Assembly: GCA_949373085.1 (NCBI GenBank)
Contig: CASICJ010000011.1
Location: forward strand, 1 to 49,411
Source of the DNA: an uncultured Verrucomicrobiales bacterium
GTDB lineage: Bacteria > Verrucomicrobiota > Verrucomicrobiia > Verrucomicrobiales > Akkermansiaceae
Direction of reading: 5' to 3'
Length of the DNA: 49,411 bases
Both the position numbers and the translations under genes were made by a program. Below are positions 1-9,425 of the stretch, piece by piece. Position 1 is the first letter of the stretch. Every line of letters begins with the position of its first letter. The notes beneath the pieces are model-generated. The model was not told the origin of the DNA, ran no database searches, and saw only the letters and a program-made list of their open reading frames with translations.

Positions 1-1892
1 TGGAGCGCGCGGTGCCCCATCTTGGTGATGGCTTGAAGCCAGTGCAGCGTCGGATCCTCCACTCGATGCGCGAGTTGGAAGATGGCCGCTACAATAAGGT
101 CGCAAACGTGGTTGGAAATACCATGAAATATCACCCGCACGGGGATGCTTCAATTGGTGATGCCATGGTGCAGCTGGGTCAGAAAGACCTTCTCATAGAC
201 ACGCAAGGAAACTGGGGGAACGTTTTAACTGGAGATCGGGCAGCTGCCCCAAGATATATTGAGGCTCGGCTTACCTCGTTCGCACTTGAGGTCGCCTTTA
301 ACCCAAAAACCACCGAGTGGACTCGTAGCTACGATGGTCGGAACAAGGAACCAGTCACCTTGCCGATGAAGTTTCCTCTCTTGCTGGCACAAGGAGTGGA
401 AGGCATCGCTGTCGGGTTAGCTTGTAAGATTCTTTCGCATAATTTTATTGAGCTGATTGAGGCCTGTATTTGTGTCTTGCGGAAGCAGCCCTTCGAGCTG
501 TTCCCTGATTTTCATACCGGTGGTCTGATCGATGTAGGCGACTATCGCGATGGTTTACGGGGCGGTAAAGTCCGGGTGCGCGCCGATGTTGAAATCGTGA
601 AATCAAAGCTGATTAGAATTAGCTCAATTCCCTTCGGAACCACGACTGGGGGAGTGATGGATTCTATTGTTAGTGCAAATGATAAGGGAAAGATCAAGAT
701 TTCTAGAATTGAGGATAACACGGCGGAGAATGTTGAGATCCTGGTCCACCTGCCGGCTGGGGCCGATGCCGCAACAACACGTGAGGCTCTCTATGCTTTT
801 ACTGATTGTGAGGTGAGTATCTCGCCGAATTCCTGTGTCATTCACGATGGCCGGCCGCATTTTATGCCGGTGAGCGAAATCCTTAAGAATTGCGCCTTCC
901 GGACAAAGGATCTCCTGCTCAAAGAGCTGGAAATCCTCCTCGGTGAACTCAATGAGAAGTGGCATTTTAGTTCTCTAGAGAAGATTTTCATTGAGAACCG
1001 TATTTACCGCGATATCGAGGAATGTGAAACTTGGGAGGCGGTCATCGAAGCAATTGATAAAGGCTTAGGGCCCTTCAAAAAATTGCTTAAGCGCGAGGTG
1101 ACTCGGGATGATATTATTCGTTTAACCGAGATCAAAATTAAGCGAATTTCAAAGTACGATGGATTTAGAGCTAACGAGGAAATTCGAGGTCTTGAAGACC
1201 GCATCGAAGAGACTGAAAAAAATATTAAGAATATCACACGTTATTCGATTGCTTACTTTAAATCACTCATCAAAAAGTATGGCAAGGGACGTGAGCGTAA
1301 AACCGAAATTACTGAATTTGGGGTAGTGAAACGGTCGGCAGTTGTGGTTGCTAGCGAGACCCTTTATCTGGATCGTAAGAATGGCTTTGCAGGGATTAGC
1401 TTGAAAAAAGAAGATGCTCTTGAGAAATGTTCGACGCTCGATGACATCATTATCTTTTCCCTCGATGCCGAGATGCGGGTCACGAAGGTGGCCGATAAGA
1501 TTTTTGTCGGGAAGCGTCCCATCCATGTCTCGGTTTTCCGTAAGGGTGAGCCCAAGGTCTATTCAATGATCTACCGGGAGGGTCGCGAAGGTCCCTACTA
1601 TGCCAAACGATTCAAAGCAGGTGGCGTGACTCGTGATAAGATTTATAAAATGGGTAAAGGGACAAAAGGGTCTCGGGTGATCTATTTTGCGGTTCATGAC
1701 ACAGAGGAAGCGAGTGCCACAAACACGGTTGTCGTCCATCTTAAACCTGCGCTCCGTCTGAGAAATGTTTCCCGTCCTTTTTCTTTCGGTGAAATTGCTC
1801 TCAAAGGGCGTGGCTCAAGGGGAAATATCGTTACTAAGCTGAATGTTGATAGGATCGTGCGTGCGATAGGTAGTGATTTTGGCGAAACTTAG
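1..1892 (+). CDS. DNA gyrase/topoisomerase IV subunit A, 5'-truncated
   Basis: This is the DNA-cleaving A subunit of a type IIA topoisomerase, which relaxes or decatenates DNA together with an ATPase B subunit. The window begins inside the gene: the frame is open from base 3 and reads ERAVPHLGDGLKPVQRR, a motif near the N-terminus of ParC-like proteins, so only about 30 residues are missing. Counting from the GTG at base 12, the catalytic tyrosine is Y82 in APRYIEARL. The winged-helix segment reads KYHPHGDASIGDAM. A long coiled-coil-like stretch follows (about 310-430), then a short C-terminal domain ending in a GyrA-box-like GRGSRGNIVTK. The sequence looks like the ParC-type subunit of Bacteroidota and Verrucomicrobiota and not classical GyrA. 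The quinolone-contact serine is alanine (A46). Its B-subunit partner would lie upstream, outside the window. Confidence 0.93.
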   Translation, partial: ERAVPHLGDGLKPVQRRILHSMRELEDGRYNKVANVVGNTMKYHPHGDASIGDAMVQLGQKDLLIDTQGNWGNVLTGDRAAAPRYIEARLTSFALEVAFNPKTTEWTRSYDGRNKEPVTLPMKFPLLLAQGVEGIAVGLACKILSHNFIELIEACICVLRKQPFELFPDFHTGGLIDVGDYRDGLRGGKVRVRADVEIVKSKLIRISSIPFGTTTGGVMDSIVSANDKGKIKISRIEDNTAENVEILVHLPAGADAATTREALYAFTDCEVSISPNSCVIHDGRPHFMPVSEILKNCAFRTKDLLLKELEILLGELNEKWHFSSLEKIFIENRIYRDIEECETWEAVIEAIDKGLGPFKKLLKREVTRDDIIRLTEIKIKRISKYDGFRANEEIRGLEDRIEETEKNIKNITRYSIAYFKSLIKKYGKGRERKTEITEFGVVKRSAVVVASETLYLDRKNGFAGISLKKEDALEKCSTLDDIIIFSLDAEMRVTKVADKIFVGKRPIHVSVFRKGEPKVYSMIYREGREGPYYAKRFKAGGVTRDKIYKMGKGTKGSRVIYFAVHDTEEASATNTVVVHLKPALRLRNVSRPFSFGEIALKGRGSRGNIVTKLNVDRIVRAIGSDFGET

Positions 1893-2489
1893 CCTTGCTC
1901 GCTTCCTTAAGCGCTTTTATAGTGTTTAAATGAACACTAAAATGTATTGGCGGTTGCGGTTGGGTTGGGCTCGGTGGCGTATGACAATCTTGCGCAGCCG
2001 AGTCTGGAGGGCCAGGCGCCAGTCGAGCCTTCGTCGTGCCCCGAGGCATTTGCATCAACTTGAATTACCATTTCGGTAAGTCGGCCGGATATCGAGGTGG
2101 CTCAGTAGTCCCTTGTAAAATAGATGATGGGAAATTGGCTGGAAGGGAGAGGATGATGGATTCCTTTGGTTTTAGCGAAATTTAGAAAAGGGCAAGCGAA
2201 GCTCTTAGAGCGTCTTAAATTTCTTGTGTTCCAGAGCGATTCACTAGGATCTAAAAATCCGTGATTGGCCCGGCGAAGGCCAATTTGGCTAATTCCATCA
2301 TGAGAAAATAGCTCGGGAAATGAGTGGTAGGTTAATTGACCCCGATCCGTTCTAGCGCTACTCGATAATTTTATTGTTGAAGCTCTCCTAATCTATTCCC
2401 GAGTAAGAGGGTGATATTCGAGTAAGGTTTCAGGCGATTATAAGATGAAATAGGCTTTAATTTCTGGCTATTCTCATTGAAGTTCGTCC
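1893..2489. other. intergenic region without recognisable gene
   Basis: About 600 bases separate the topoisomerase gene from the DUF3592-like gene. I read all frames and found no convincing protein. Short open stretches such as 1948-2085 on the plus strand are arginine-rich and look random. The only clear structure is a small inverted repeat, TAGTGTT-N6-AACACTA, just after the topoisomerase stop codon. The promoter of the next gene presumably lies in the AT-rich part near 2380-2480, but I could not define -35/-10 boxes with confidence. Confidence 0.5.
1920..1939. other. 7-bp inverted repeat downstream of topoisomerase gene
   Basis: TAGTGTT and AACACTA form perfect arms around a 6-base loop, 28 bases after the stop codon. 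There is no T-tract after the stem, so it is a poor intrinsic terminator. It could be an operator or a stabilising 3' hairpin. Confidence 0.3.
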
Positions 2490-3746
2490 ATGGAAGGCTT
2501 TGGATTTATTCGTAAGTATCTTAAACTCCTTGGGAGCACGAATAAAGTGAGTGACAAAAGAAAAAACTTAAGTTTTGCGGCAAGAGTGGTGCGTGCGCTG
2601 GGTGACTCAAAACCGAAGTGGTGGAAGCGTCTTTTAGCTGCTCTTCTGGCTTCATTGATTTTTTTTGGATGTGGAAAGATTTCTGAGGAATTGACTTCGG
2701 CGTTTATTGATTTGGTTCGTAGCATTTGGTGGGAAGAGGTAACTGCGACATTGTTGGATAGTCATGGGCAGACTGCGATTCGCTATTCGTATGAGGTTGG
2801 GGAAGAGACCTTTTCAGGAACTCAATTCTCATTTGGCAATATCAGTGGCGATTTGATGGAGGTAGAGATCGCACAATTTATTAAGAATCAGAATTCAGAC
2901 GAAGGATTTACGATTTTTGTGAATCCGGATGCGGCAGGTGAAGCCGTGATTCAGCGCTCTTTAGCCCCAAATACCTGGATGTTAATTCCGCTTTCTCTAG
3001 TTTTGTTGCCGCTGGGCATCGGAATTGCAGGATATGCCGTGCTTCCGACCCTTATTTATTGGTGGCGAGGAAAATTACGGAGGGAATTTATATTAGATGC
3101 CCCTGGTTTAATTGTGTCTTCCTTAAAAGACGGCGGGGCTGGAACCAAATTGTTATTCTCTTCAATGACGACGGTCTATCGCGGGGCTTGGTTCTTAATG
3201 TGGTCGATATTCTGGATCCTCTTAATCTCATTGGGGGCGGTGGGGGCTGGATTACTAATGATCAAATTAGGAGATTTTCGATGGATATATGTCTGGGCGA
3301 TCTTGGGATCATTAGGCGTGGTTGGTTTTTTTATTAGTTGGGTGACCTTTCGGAGATCATTCGGCTCGCAACCTCCGGGGGTGGTGTTTTTCTTGGATGG
3401 ATGGAAGGCCAAGAAATCAGTGGTTGAGGACGAAAAAGTGAGCGTTCATTGGATGTCAGATCCGGATGAGAAAGACAATTTCCGCTCTTGTCGAGTTGGT
3501 CTAGGAAGATGGCAAAATGGGCAATCTTTCTCCAAGTGGCGCAAAAGTCATCCGGACTGGCGTGATAGCCTAGTAGACATTTTACGGAATACCGTCGGGG
3601 CTCATAGTTTCGATTTAGAAACCGTGGGTCGTTTTGATGGTCCGGTGCTGTTAGGCGAGGAGCTCCATCTCGTCATGATCTGGCAAGAGTGGGATGGTAA
3701 GGTGCGTCAGACCTCCATCTATTTAGGTCGACTCTATGCAAGTTGA
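2490..3746 (+). CDS. DUF3592-like multi-pass membrane protein
   Basis: The function is unknown. The 418-residue product has a hydrophobic segment near 47-62 and another near 163-190. Between them lies a beta-rich segment of DUF3592 type (about 82-155), in which a Y-x-Y strand (YSYEVGEETFSG) and a F-V-N-P turn (TIFVNPDAAGEAV) match the usual Y-Y-x-P pattern. Two further membrane helices follow (about 234-258 and 265-287), then a hydrophilic C-terminal domain of about 130 residues. The gene stands alone, with long non-coding stretches on both sides. The ATG at 2490 is chosen because it is the first start; no Shine-Dalgarno sequence precedes it. DUF3592 proteins often sit in cell envelopes, but no reaction is known, and I infer no more than a membrane location. 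Confidence 0.7.
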   Translation: MEGFGFIRKYLKLLGSTNKVSDKRKNLSFAARVVRALGDSKPKWWKRLLAALLASLIFFGCGKISEELTSAFIDLVRSIWWEEVTATLLDSHGQTAIRYSYEVGEETFSGTQFSFGNISGDLMEVEIAQFIKNQNSDEGFTIFVNPDAAGEAVIQRSLAPNTWMLIPLSLVLLPLGIGIAGYAVLPTLIYWWRGKLRREFILDAPGLIVSSLKDGGAGTKLLFSSMTTVYRGAWFLMWSIFWILLISLGAVGAGLLMIKLGDFRWIYVWAILGSLGVVGFFISWVTFRRSFGSQPPGVVFFLDGWKAKKSVVEDEKVSVHWMSDPDEKDNFRSCRVGLGRWQNGQSFSKWRKSHPDWRDSLVDILRNTVGAHSFDLETVGRFDGPVLLGEELHLVMIWQEWDGKVRQTSIYLGRLYAS

Positions 3747-4241
3747 CTGAGCTTCGGGCTGGGAATGGTATTTGAGATACCGAGTGAGTGTGATGCGCTT
3801 ACATGGAAAAATAGAAGGAAAGCGTATCGGAAAAATATCGTTTCAAGGCGCAACCCCATTGAGAATTTTAGATATCTTTCGCTTCGAAAATCAATAATTC
3901 CGGATACCTAGTTCCGGACATACGGAATCATTAATTATCTGCAGATTGAGTCTTCATCGCTGGATTTTACTGGCACTTTTTCTTTTTTAAAGGGCGGCGC
4001 GGGCTTTTTCTTAACTCACTCCAATCAGCCTACTCCAAACTTGACCCGATTTTTTATGGTAGGTGGATAGTTTGTAAGCGAATGGGGACTCTTTTTTCTT
4101 CAACACGGCATGATCTGGGTCAAAGATCCCCCGGCACTTGAGAAGATTTCAGCTAGACATCAGAGCTACGGATAATAGTTCCTGATCTCGGAGGGGTCTG
4201 GCGAATCGTCAGTTCAAAGTTTCAGAAAACTATTTTAAATT
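3747..4241. other. intergenic region upstream of the rhamnose operon
   Basis: About 500 bases contain no recognisable gene. A weak hairpin, GGTAT-N5-ATACC, lies shortly after the preceding stop codon. The only other notable signal is a cluster of TTCCGGA repeats near 3898-3928. The promoter of the sugar operon should lie here. I could not identify -35/-10 boxes that I trust. Confidence 0.4.
3898..3928. promoter_or_regulatory. candidate operator: repeated TTCCGGA palindrome cores
   Basis: Two copies of TTCCGGA (3898-3904 and 3912-3918), each containing the palindrome TCCGGA, are 14 bases apart. They are followed by CGGAAT at 3923-3928, the inverse of ATTCCG at the left edge. The cluster is the only ordered repeat upstream of the rhaEW-type gene, so a sugar-responsive regulator is possible. 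It is 314 bases from the start codon, which is far for a simple operator. Confidence 0.25.
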
Positions 4242-6434
4242 ATGTCATTTAAATCATCGGAATATCGTCACGTGGATTATGGCTGGGACGATGCTAGGGT
4301 CGGCTCAATGAGCGCTGCCGAGCGTCTAGCTTATCGATCAAATATTCTTGGGAATGATCAGCGCATCACTAATACGGGAGGTGGGAATACTTCGTCTAAA
4401 GCGATGGAGACTGATCCCTTGACCGGTGAGGAAGTTGAGATTCTTTGGGTCAAAGGGTCTGGTGGGGACCTAAGGACTTCAACAATCGAAAACTTTTCTT
4501 CCCTGTATCAGGATAAGCTCATCGCGTTACAGAAGATTTATAATGAAACTTCACCGAACGGAGTGAAGACTCAAATCGAAGATGATATGGTGGGAATGTA
4601 TCGCCATACGACCTTTAATCTTAACCCGCGGCCTTCCTCGATTGATACTCCGCTGCATTCATTTATTCCATACAGGCATGTCGATCATATGCATCCGAAC
4701 GCGTTCATTTCGATTTGCGCTACCAAGAATTCAGAGGCGATCACCCGGGAGATTTTTGGAGATGATGTGATTTATACTTCTTGGCAGCGCCCGGGTTTTG
4801 ATCTCGGTCTTTTATTTCAAGAGGTTTGTAAAAAGTATCCAAAGGCTAAAGGCATTAATATGGGGCAGCATGGGCTAATCAATTGGGCGGACGACGATAA
4901 GGAATGTTACGAACTCACCCTAGAGTTAATTGAGCGAGCTGGTAGGTATATCGAAGAGAGAGATAAGGGCGAGCAGACTTTTGAAGGGCAGAAATATGAA
5001 AATCTTTCGCCCGATAATCAGAAAGAATTAGTCAGTAAAATTGTGCCATGGCTGCGTGGGCAGGTCAGTCAGCAGAATCGTTTTGTCGCAACAATTGAAT
5101 CAACGGAAGCTGCCCTTGAGTTTGTCAACTCTCATGCGGCAAAGCGTCTCGCTGAGCTGGGTACTTCTTGTCCGGATCATTTTCTGCGAACCAAGATCAA
5201 GCCACTTTATGTTGAGTGGGATCCCAAAAATCAAGATTTCGAAGTCCTGAAGGCTAAAATCCTCGAGGGTTTAAGAGAATACCGTGCTGACTATGCGAAA
5301 TACTACGAGGCGAACAAGGAGCCGTCCTCGCCTACAATGCGTGATCCGAATCCGACCGTGGTGCTTATTCCGGGGATCGGGATGGTGGCTTTTGGAAAGA
5401 ACAAATCAGAATCACGGGTGACAGCTGAATTCTACAATTGCGCAATTTCGGTGATGCGCGGTGCAGAGGCGATCGATGAATACATTGGGTTACCACAGAA
5501 AGAGGCTTTCGATATTGAATACTGGGCTCTTGAGGAAGCGAAGCTGAAGCGGATGCCTCCCGAGTGTGAGTATGCACGGAGAGTGGTTGTTGTGGTAGGA
5601 GCCGGGAGTGGAATTGGAAAAGAAATGGCTCATCTTATGATTGATCAGGGTGCGCATGTTGTCTGTGCTGATTTGAATTTGGAGGCAGCCGAAGAGACTA
5701 CGGCCGAATTGATTGCAAAGGTTGGAAAGGGGATTGGAGTTGCCGGAACCGGAGTTTCGGGTTGTGGAAATGCCATTGGCGTGGCGTGTAACGTGACAGA
5801 TCGTGGTTCGATTAAGTCGATGCTAGACAAAGTGATTTACGCTTATGGTGGTTTTGATCATGTCGCGGTGACCGCCGGAGTTTTTGTGCCACCGGATCGG
5901 ACCGGACATATCCCTGATGAAAAATGGGAGCTTACTTTTGGGATCAATGTTTCTGGGCCTTACTTTGTTGCGGATGAGGCTGCCAAAATTTGGAAGCAAC
6001 AAGGGCTTAAAGGCTCGATGGTGGTCACGACGAGTGCTAATGCGGTTGTTTCTAAAAAAGGCAGCCTTGCTTATGATGCCTCGAAGGCGGCTGCTAATCA
6101 TTTACTCCGGGAATTGGCGATCGAACTTGCGCCTCTCGTTCGGGTGAATGGAGTCGCTCCCGCTACGGTGGTGGCTGGAAGTGGGATGTTTCCAAGAGAC
6201 CGGGTGATTGCGTCGCTCGCGAAGTACGAAATTTCTTTTAGTGATGATGAAAGCACTGAGGGGCTTCGTAACAAGCTTGCGCATTTTTATGCCGACCGGA
6301 CACTCACCAAGTCTCCTATTACGCCTCAGGACCAAGCGCAGGGGATGCTCTTTATGCTCAGTGATGCTTCTTCAAAAACGACCGGCCAAATCCTAGCGGT
6401 TGACGGAGGACTTCAGGAGGCGTTTCTGCGCTAA
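4242..6434 (+). CDS. rhaEW: bifunctional rhamnulose-1-phosphate aldolase / short-chain dehydrogenase
   Basis: This fusion cleaves L-rhamnulose 1-phosphate to dihydroxyacetone phosphate and L-lactaldehyde and then oxidises the lactaldehyde, probably to L-lactate with NAD+. Residues 1 to about 430 are a class II aldolase domain, with candidate metal histidines in DHMHPNAF (H149, H151) and NMGQHGLINW (H210). Residues from about 446 to 730 are a Rossmann short-chain dehydrogenase with glycine motif GAGSGIG near 453-459 and catalytic Y611-x-x-x-K615 (YDASK). The 730-residue length fits the RhaEW family known from Bacillus. It is the first gene of a tight unit with an Mqo-family gene 6 bases downstream and rhamnulokinase after that. 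No isomerase (rhaA) or transporter lies in the window. L-fuculose or a related 6-deoxyhexulose phosphate is an alternative substrate. Confidence 0.93.
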   Translation: MSFKSSEYRHVDYGWDDARVGSMSAAERLAYRSNILGNDQRITNTGGGNTSSKAMETDPLTGEEVEILWVKGSGGDLRTSTIENFSSLYQDKLIALQKIYNETSPNGVKTQIEDDMVGMYRHTTFNLNPRPSSIDTPLHSFIPYRHVDHMHPNAFISICATKNSEAITREIFGDDVIYTSWQRPGFDLGLLFQEVCKKYPKAKGINMGQHGLINWADDDKECYELTLELIERAGRYIEERDKGEQTFEGQKYENLSPDNQKELVSKIVPWLRGQVSQQNRFVATIESTEAALEFVNSHAAKRLAELGTSCPDHFLRTKIKPLYVEWDPKNQDFEVLKAKILEGLREYRADYAKYYEANKEPSSPTMRDPNPTVVLIPGIGMVAFGKNKSESRVTAEFYNCAISVMRGAEAIDEYIGLPQKEAFDIEYWALEEAKLKRMPPECEYARRVVVVVGAGSGIGKEMAHLMIDQGAHVVCADLNLEAAEETTAELIAKVGKGIGVAGTGVSGCGNAIGVACNVTDRGSIKSMLDKVIYAYGGFDHVAVTAGVFVPPDRTGHIPDEKWELTFGINVSGPYFVADEAAKIWKQQGLKGSMVVTTSANAVVSKKGSLAYDASKAAANHLLRELAIELAPLVRVNGVAPATVVAGSGMFPRDRVIASLAKYEISFSDDESTEGLRNKLAHFYADRTLTKSPITPQDQAQGMLFMLSDASSKTTGQILAVDGGLQEAFLR

Positions 6435-6440
6435 TTTTTC

Positions 6441-7931
6441 ATGAAAACGGATGTTCTGCTTATCGGCTCGGGGATCATGTCTTCGACGCTCGGAGTGATG
6501 CTCAAGGAGTTGAATCCCGCTCTCTCAGTGCAGCTCTATGAAGTGACTGAAAAGCCTGCTCAGGAAGCTTCGAATGGCTGGAATAACGCGGGGACTGGGC
6601 ACGCCGGAATTTGCGAGCTATCTTACACTCCAAACCAGGAGGAGGATGGAACGGTCGATGTGTCAAAAGCGATCTCGGTTTTTGAAGACTTCGAATATTC
6701 TCTTCAGTTTTGGGCGCACGCGGCGCGTCGAGGAATCATCAAAGATACAAGAAAATGCCTGACGGCCTTACCACACATTTCGCTTGTTCATACTGAAGAG
6801 CAGGTGCCTTACCTTAAGGCTCGCTACGAGGGGTTGAAGAAGCATCATTTTTTTGAGCCGATGAGTTTTTCGACAGATCGGGAGGAGATTGCTGATTGGG
6901 CTCCACTTTTAATGAAAGGAAGGGATCAGGAACAACCGGTTGCCGCGACTCATATGGATGGCGGAACCGATGTGAATTTCGGCGAGATTTCTCGAAGTTT
7001 TTGTCAATGGATCGATGAGCAAGAAAATTGTTGCACCCAATTTGGACACCGGGTTGTCGATCTCAATAAAGAGACTTCGGGAAAGGGTTGGATTGTCACT
7101 GTGCGAAATGAGGAAACGGGGCAGAAAGAGAAAATTTATGCCGAGTTTGTTTTCGTAGGAGCTGGCGGGGGATCGCTTCCGTTGCTTCAAAAATCGGGTA
7201 TCCCTGAAGTAAATGGCTACGGCGGTTTTCCGATTGGTGGGCAGTGGATGATCACCCGGAATCCTGATGTTGTAGCGAAGCATACAGCTAAGGTGTATGG
7301 TCAGGCTCTTGGCGCAGCACCGACGATGGCGGTTCCCCACCTTGATACGCGTATGATCGATGGTAAGCAGTCCTTACTCTTTGGCCCATTTGCGGCCTGG
7401 ACTGGCAAATTCCTTCACAATGGGGGGAGCCATTTTGATTTGCCCCTCTCGGTGCGTCCCGGAAATATTCTCTCACTGATGAGGGTGGGAATGCACAATT
7501 TGGATCTCGTCAAATACCTTGCCGGGCAAGGGTTGCAGTCAAAGGAATCGCGGATGCGTGAATTACGCAATTTTTATCCGGATGCCTTGGCCGAAGACTG
7601 GGAGGTTATCGATGCTGGTATTCGGGTTCAGGCCATCAAACAGGAACCCGGTGAAGAACCAGGGATCGTTCATTATGGAACGGAAGTAATTACCAGCGCT
7701 GATAGAACTATTTCAGCGCTTCTCGGAGCATCACCGGGCGCTTCGGTTTCAACTCAAGTGATGCTTGAGTGCCTTCAGCGTTGTCTTCCACACCTGCTTG
7801 AATCTGACGAAGCGAAGGAGCGAATGACCGATATGATTCCAAACTGGAATAATGATCTAAAAGTAGATTCGGCGCGGAACCGTTATCTTGAGATTCATGA
7901 GAAGGCGATGGCTAACCTTAATCTTATTTGA
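6441..7931 (+). CDS. mqo: malate:quinone oxidoreductase family protein (possible lactate:quinone oxidoreductase)
   Basis: This is an FAD-dependent, membrane-associated dehydrogenase of the Mqo family, which oxidises L-malate to oxaloacetate and passes electrons to quinone. The N-terminus has the FAD dinucleotide motif (LLIGSGIMSSTLG, about 6-18), followed by the family signature SNGWNNAGTGHAG (about 44-56). At 496 residues it is full length. It lies between the aldolase/dehydrogenase and kinase genes of a rhamnose pathway, 6 bases after one and 3 bases before the other, so it is almost certainly co-transcribed with them. That context suggests the substrate may be the L-lactate made upstream. 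Mqo-family paralogues acting as lactate:quinone oxidoreductases (Lqo) are known in Staphylococcus. From sequence alone I cannot tell malate from lactate specificity. Confidence 0.9.
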   Translation: MKTDVLLIGSGIMSSTLGVMLKELNPALSVQLYEVTEKPAQEASNGWNNAGTGHAGICELSYTPNQEEDGTVDVSKAISVFEDFEYSLQFWAHAARRGIIKDTRKCLTALPHISLVHTEEQVPYLKARYEGLKKHHFFEPMSFSTDREEIADWAPLLMKGRDQEQPVAATHMDGGTDVNFGEISRSFCQWIDEQENCCTQFGHRVVDLNKETSGKGWIVTVRNEETGQKEKIYAEFVFVGAGGGSLPLLQKSGIPEVNGYGGFPIGGQWMITRNPDVVAKHTAKVYGQALGAAPTMAVPHLDTRMIDGKQSLLFGPFAAWTGKFLHNGGSHFDLPLSVRPGNILSLMRVGMHNLDLVKYLAGQGLQSKESRMRELRNFYPDALAEDWEVIDAGIRVQAIKQEPGEEPGIVHYGTEVITSADRTISALLGASPGASVSTQVMLECLQRCLPHLLESDEAKERMTDMIPNWNNDLKVDSARNRYLEIHEKAMANLNLI

Positions 7932-7934
7932 GCG

Positions 7935-9425
7935 ATGGCTGACGGTGCGGTTTTTCTGGCTGTTGATCTGGGCGCGGGGAGCGGCCGGATCATTGCGGGT
8001 TTGATGTTAGAAGGAAGGCTCTCTCTAGAGGAGGTCTATCGCTTCGAGAACGAACCTTATGAAAAAGGCGGAAATCTTTATTGGGATTTCGAGGGGCTTT
8101 GGGCTGGGGTGGTAGAAGGTTTACGTTTATCAGTAGTTCGGTACGGGTCTGAAAATATTTGTTCTATTGGGGTAGATACCTGGGGGGTCGATTACGGGTT
8201 TATTGATAAGGGCGGGCAGCTCCTCGGTAAGATAAGGCACTACCGTGATCCGCGAACAACAAACATGTATGAGGATCTTGAGAAACGCGTTTCCAAGGAT
8301 GTCATTTTTGAAAAGACAGGGATCCAATTCATGAACATTAATACGCTTCCGCAGATGCGTGCAGAAGTGACGGATCCAGATTCATTACTGCCTCTTGCAG
8401 ATCAGTTCTTGATGGTGCCAGACTTAATTAACCTTTCACTAACTGGGCAGGCCTTTTGCGAGCGAACCAATGCAAGTACGACTCAGTTTTATAATCCTAT
8501 AAAAAAGGATTGGTCGCGAACTTTGTTCGAAGCTTTGACGCTTCCGTTGGACGTTGCTCCGAAATTGGTATCCCCCGGGACCAACCTCGGAATGGTCAAG
8601 GCTTCAGTTAAGGATCAAACTGGATTATCTTCCGAGACAAGAGTGGTAACGGTGGGGGCGCATGATACCGCTTCGGCGGTAGCAGCTGTTCCTGCAAAAA
8701 GTGGAACGAAATTTGCCTATTTAAGCTCGGGAACTTGGTCTTTGTTGGGGGTAGAACTTGAAAAGCCCATCATCACTTCTTTGGCGCGGTCCTATAATTT
8801 CACGAACGAGGTTGGGGTTTTCGATACGATTCGTCTCCTGAAAAATATTAATGGCTTATGGGTGGTGCAGGAATGCCGTCGAGTTTGGAAGGAGCAGGGG
8901 AATGATTGGAGTTACCATGATCTTGGAGAAATGGTGTCGGGAACTAAGCGATTGCAATCATTTATTGATCCTGACGATGTCCGTTTTGCGGGGCGCTGTA
9001 ACATGCCTCTTGTGATTCAGGACTATTGCCGCGAAACGGGACAGGATGTTCCAGAGGCACCAGCCGAGATTCTCCGATTGGTCACTGATAGTTTAGCCAT
9101 GAAGATTCGCTTTGTGCTGGAGAGGTTAGAAGAGGTGATTGGATACCGGATTGAAGTTCTTCATATCATCGGAGGCGGAGGTCAAAATGATCAGCTAAAT
9201 AAAAGCATTGCTAGTAGTATTAATCGACCGGTTGTGGTGGGGCCATACGAGGCGACTGCAGCGGGAAACGTTATGATGCAAAAGGTGGCTCTGGATGGTC
9301 TTCGGAGTTTGGACGAAGGTCGCGATCTGATCCGAGAGTCTTTTCAGACAAGGCGCTTTGAGCCGGCTCATCCCGATGATTGGGCGACTGCCTACATGCG
9401 TTTTAGGAATCTCCTGAATCTTTAA
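7935..9425 (+). CDS. rhaB: rhamnulokinase
   Basis: A FGGY-family carbohydrate kinase that phosphorylates L-rhamnulose to rhamnulose 1-phosphate, the substrate of the aldolase encoded two genes upstream. The N-terminal phosphate-binding motif is AVDLGAGSGRIIAG (about 9-22). A family block GVDTWGVDYGF follows near 79-89, the central GAHDTASAVAA motif is near 243-253, and LSSGTWSLLG near 265-274 begins the second actin-like domain. At 496 residues it is the usual length. It starts 3 bases after the Mqo-family stop codon and is the last gene of the unit. No clear intrinsic terminator follows; the next gene is convergent. A related kinase specificity such as L-fuculose cannot be excluded, but the similarity to RhaB is strong. 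Confidence 0.93.
   Translation: MADGAVFLAVDLGAGSGRIIAGLMLEGRLSLEEVYRFENEPYEKGGNLYWDFEGLWAGVVEGLRLSVVRYGSENICSIGVDTWGVDYGFIDKGGQLLGKIRHYRDPRTTNMYEDLEKRVSKDVIFEKTGIQFMNINTLPQMRAEVTDPDSLLPLADQFLMVPDLINLSLTGQAFCERTNASTTQFYNPIKKDWSRTLFEALTLPLDVAPKLVSPGTNLGMVKASVKDQTGLSSETRVVTVGAHDTASAVAAVPAKSGTKFAYLSSGTWSLLGVELEKPIITSLARSYNFTNEVGVFDTIRLLKNINGLWVVQECRRVWKEQGNDWSYHDLGEMVSGTKRLQSFIDPDDVRFAGRCNMPLVIQDYCRETGQDVPEAPAEILRLVTDSLAMKIRFVLERLEEVIGYRIEVLHIIGGGGQNDQLNKSIASSINRPVVVGPYEATAAGNVMMQKVALDGLRSLDEGRDLIRESFQTRRFEPAHPDDWATAYMRFRNLLNL

Noticed and set aside
1834-2058. A 74-codon minus-strand frame after the topoisomerase gene
   Set aside because: The composition is proline- and basic-rich without pattern, and it overlaps the end of a secure gene.
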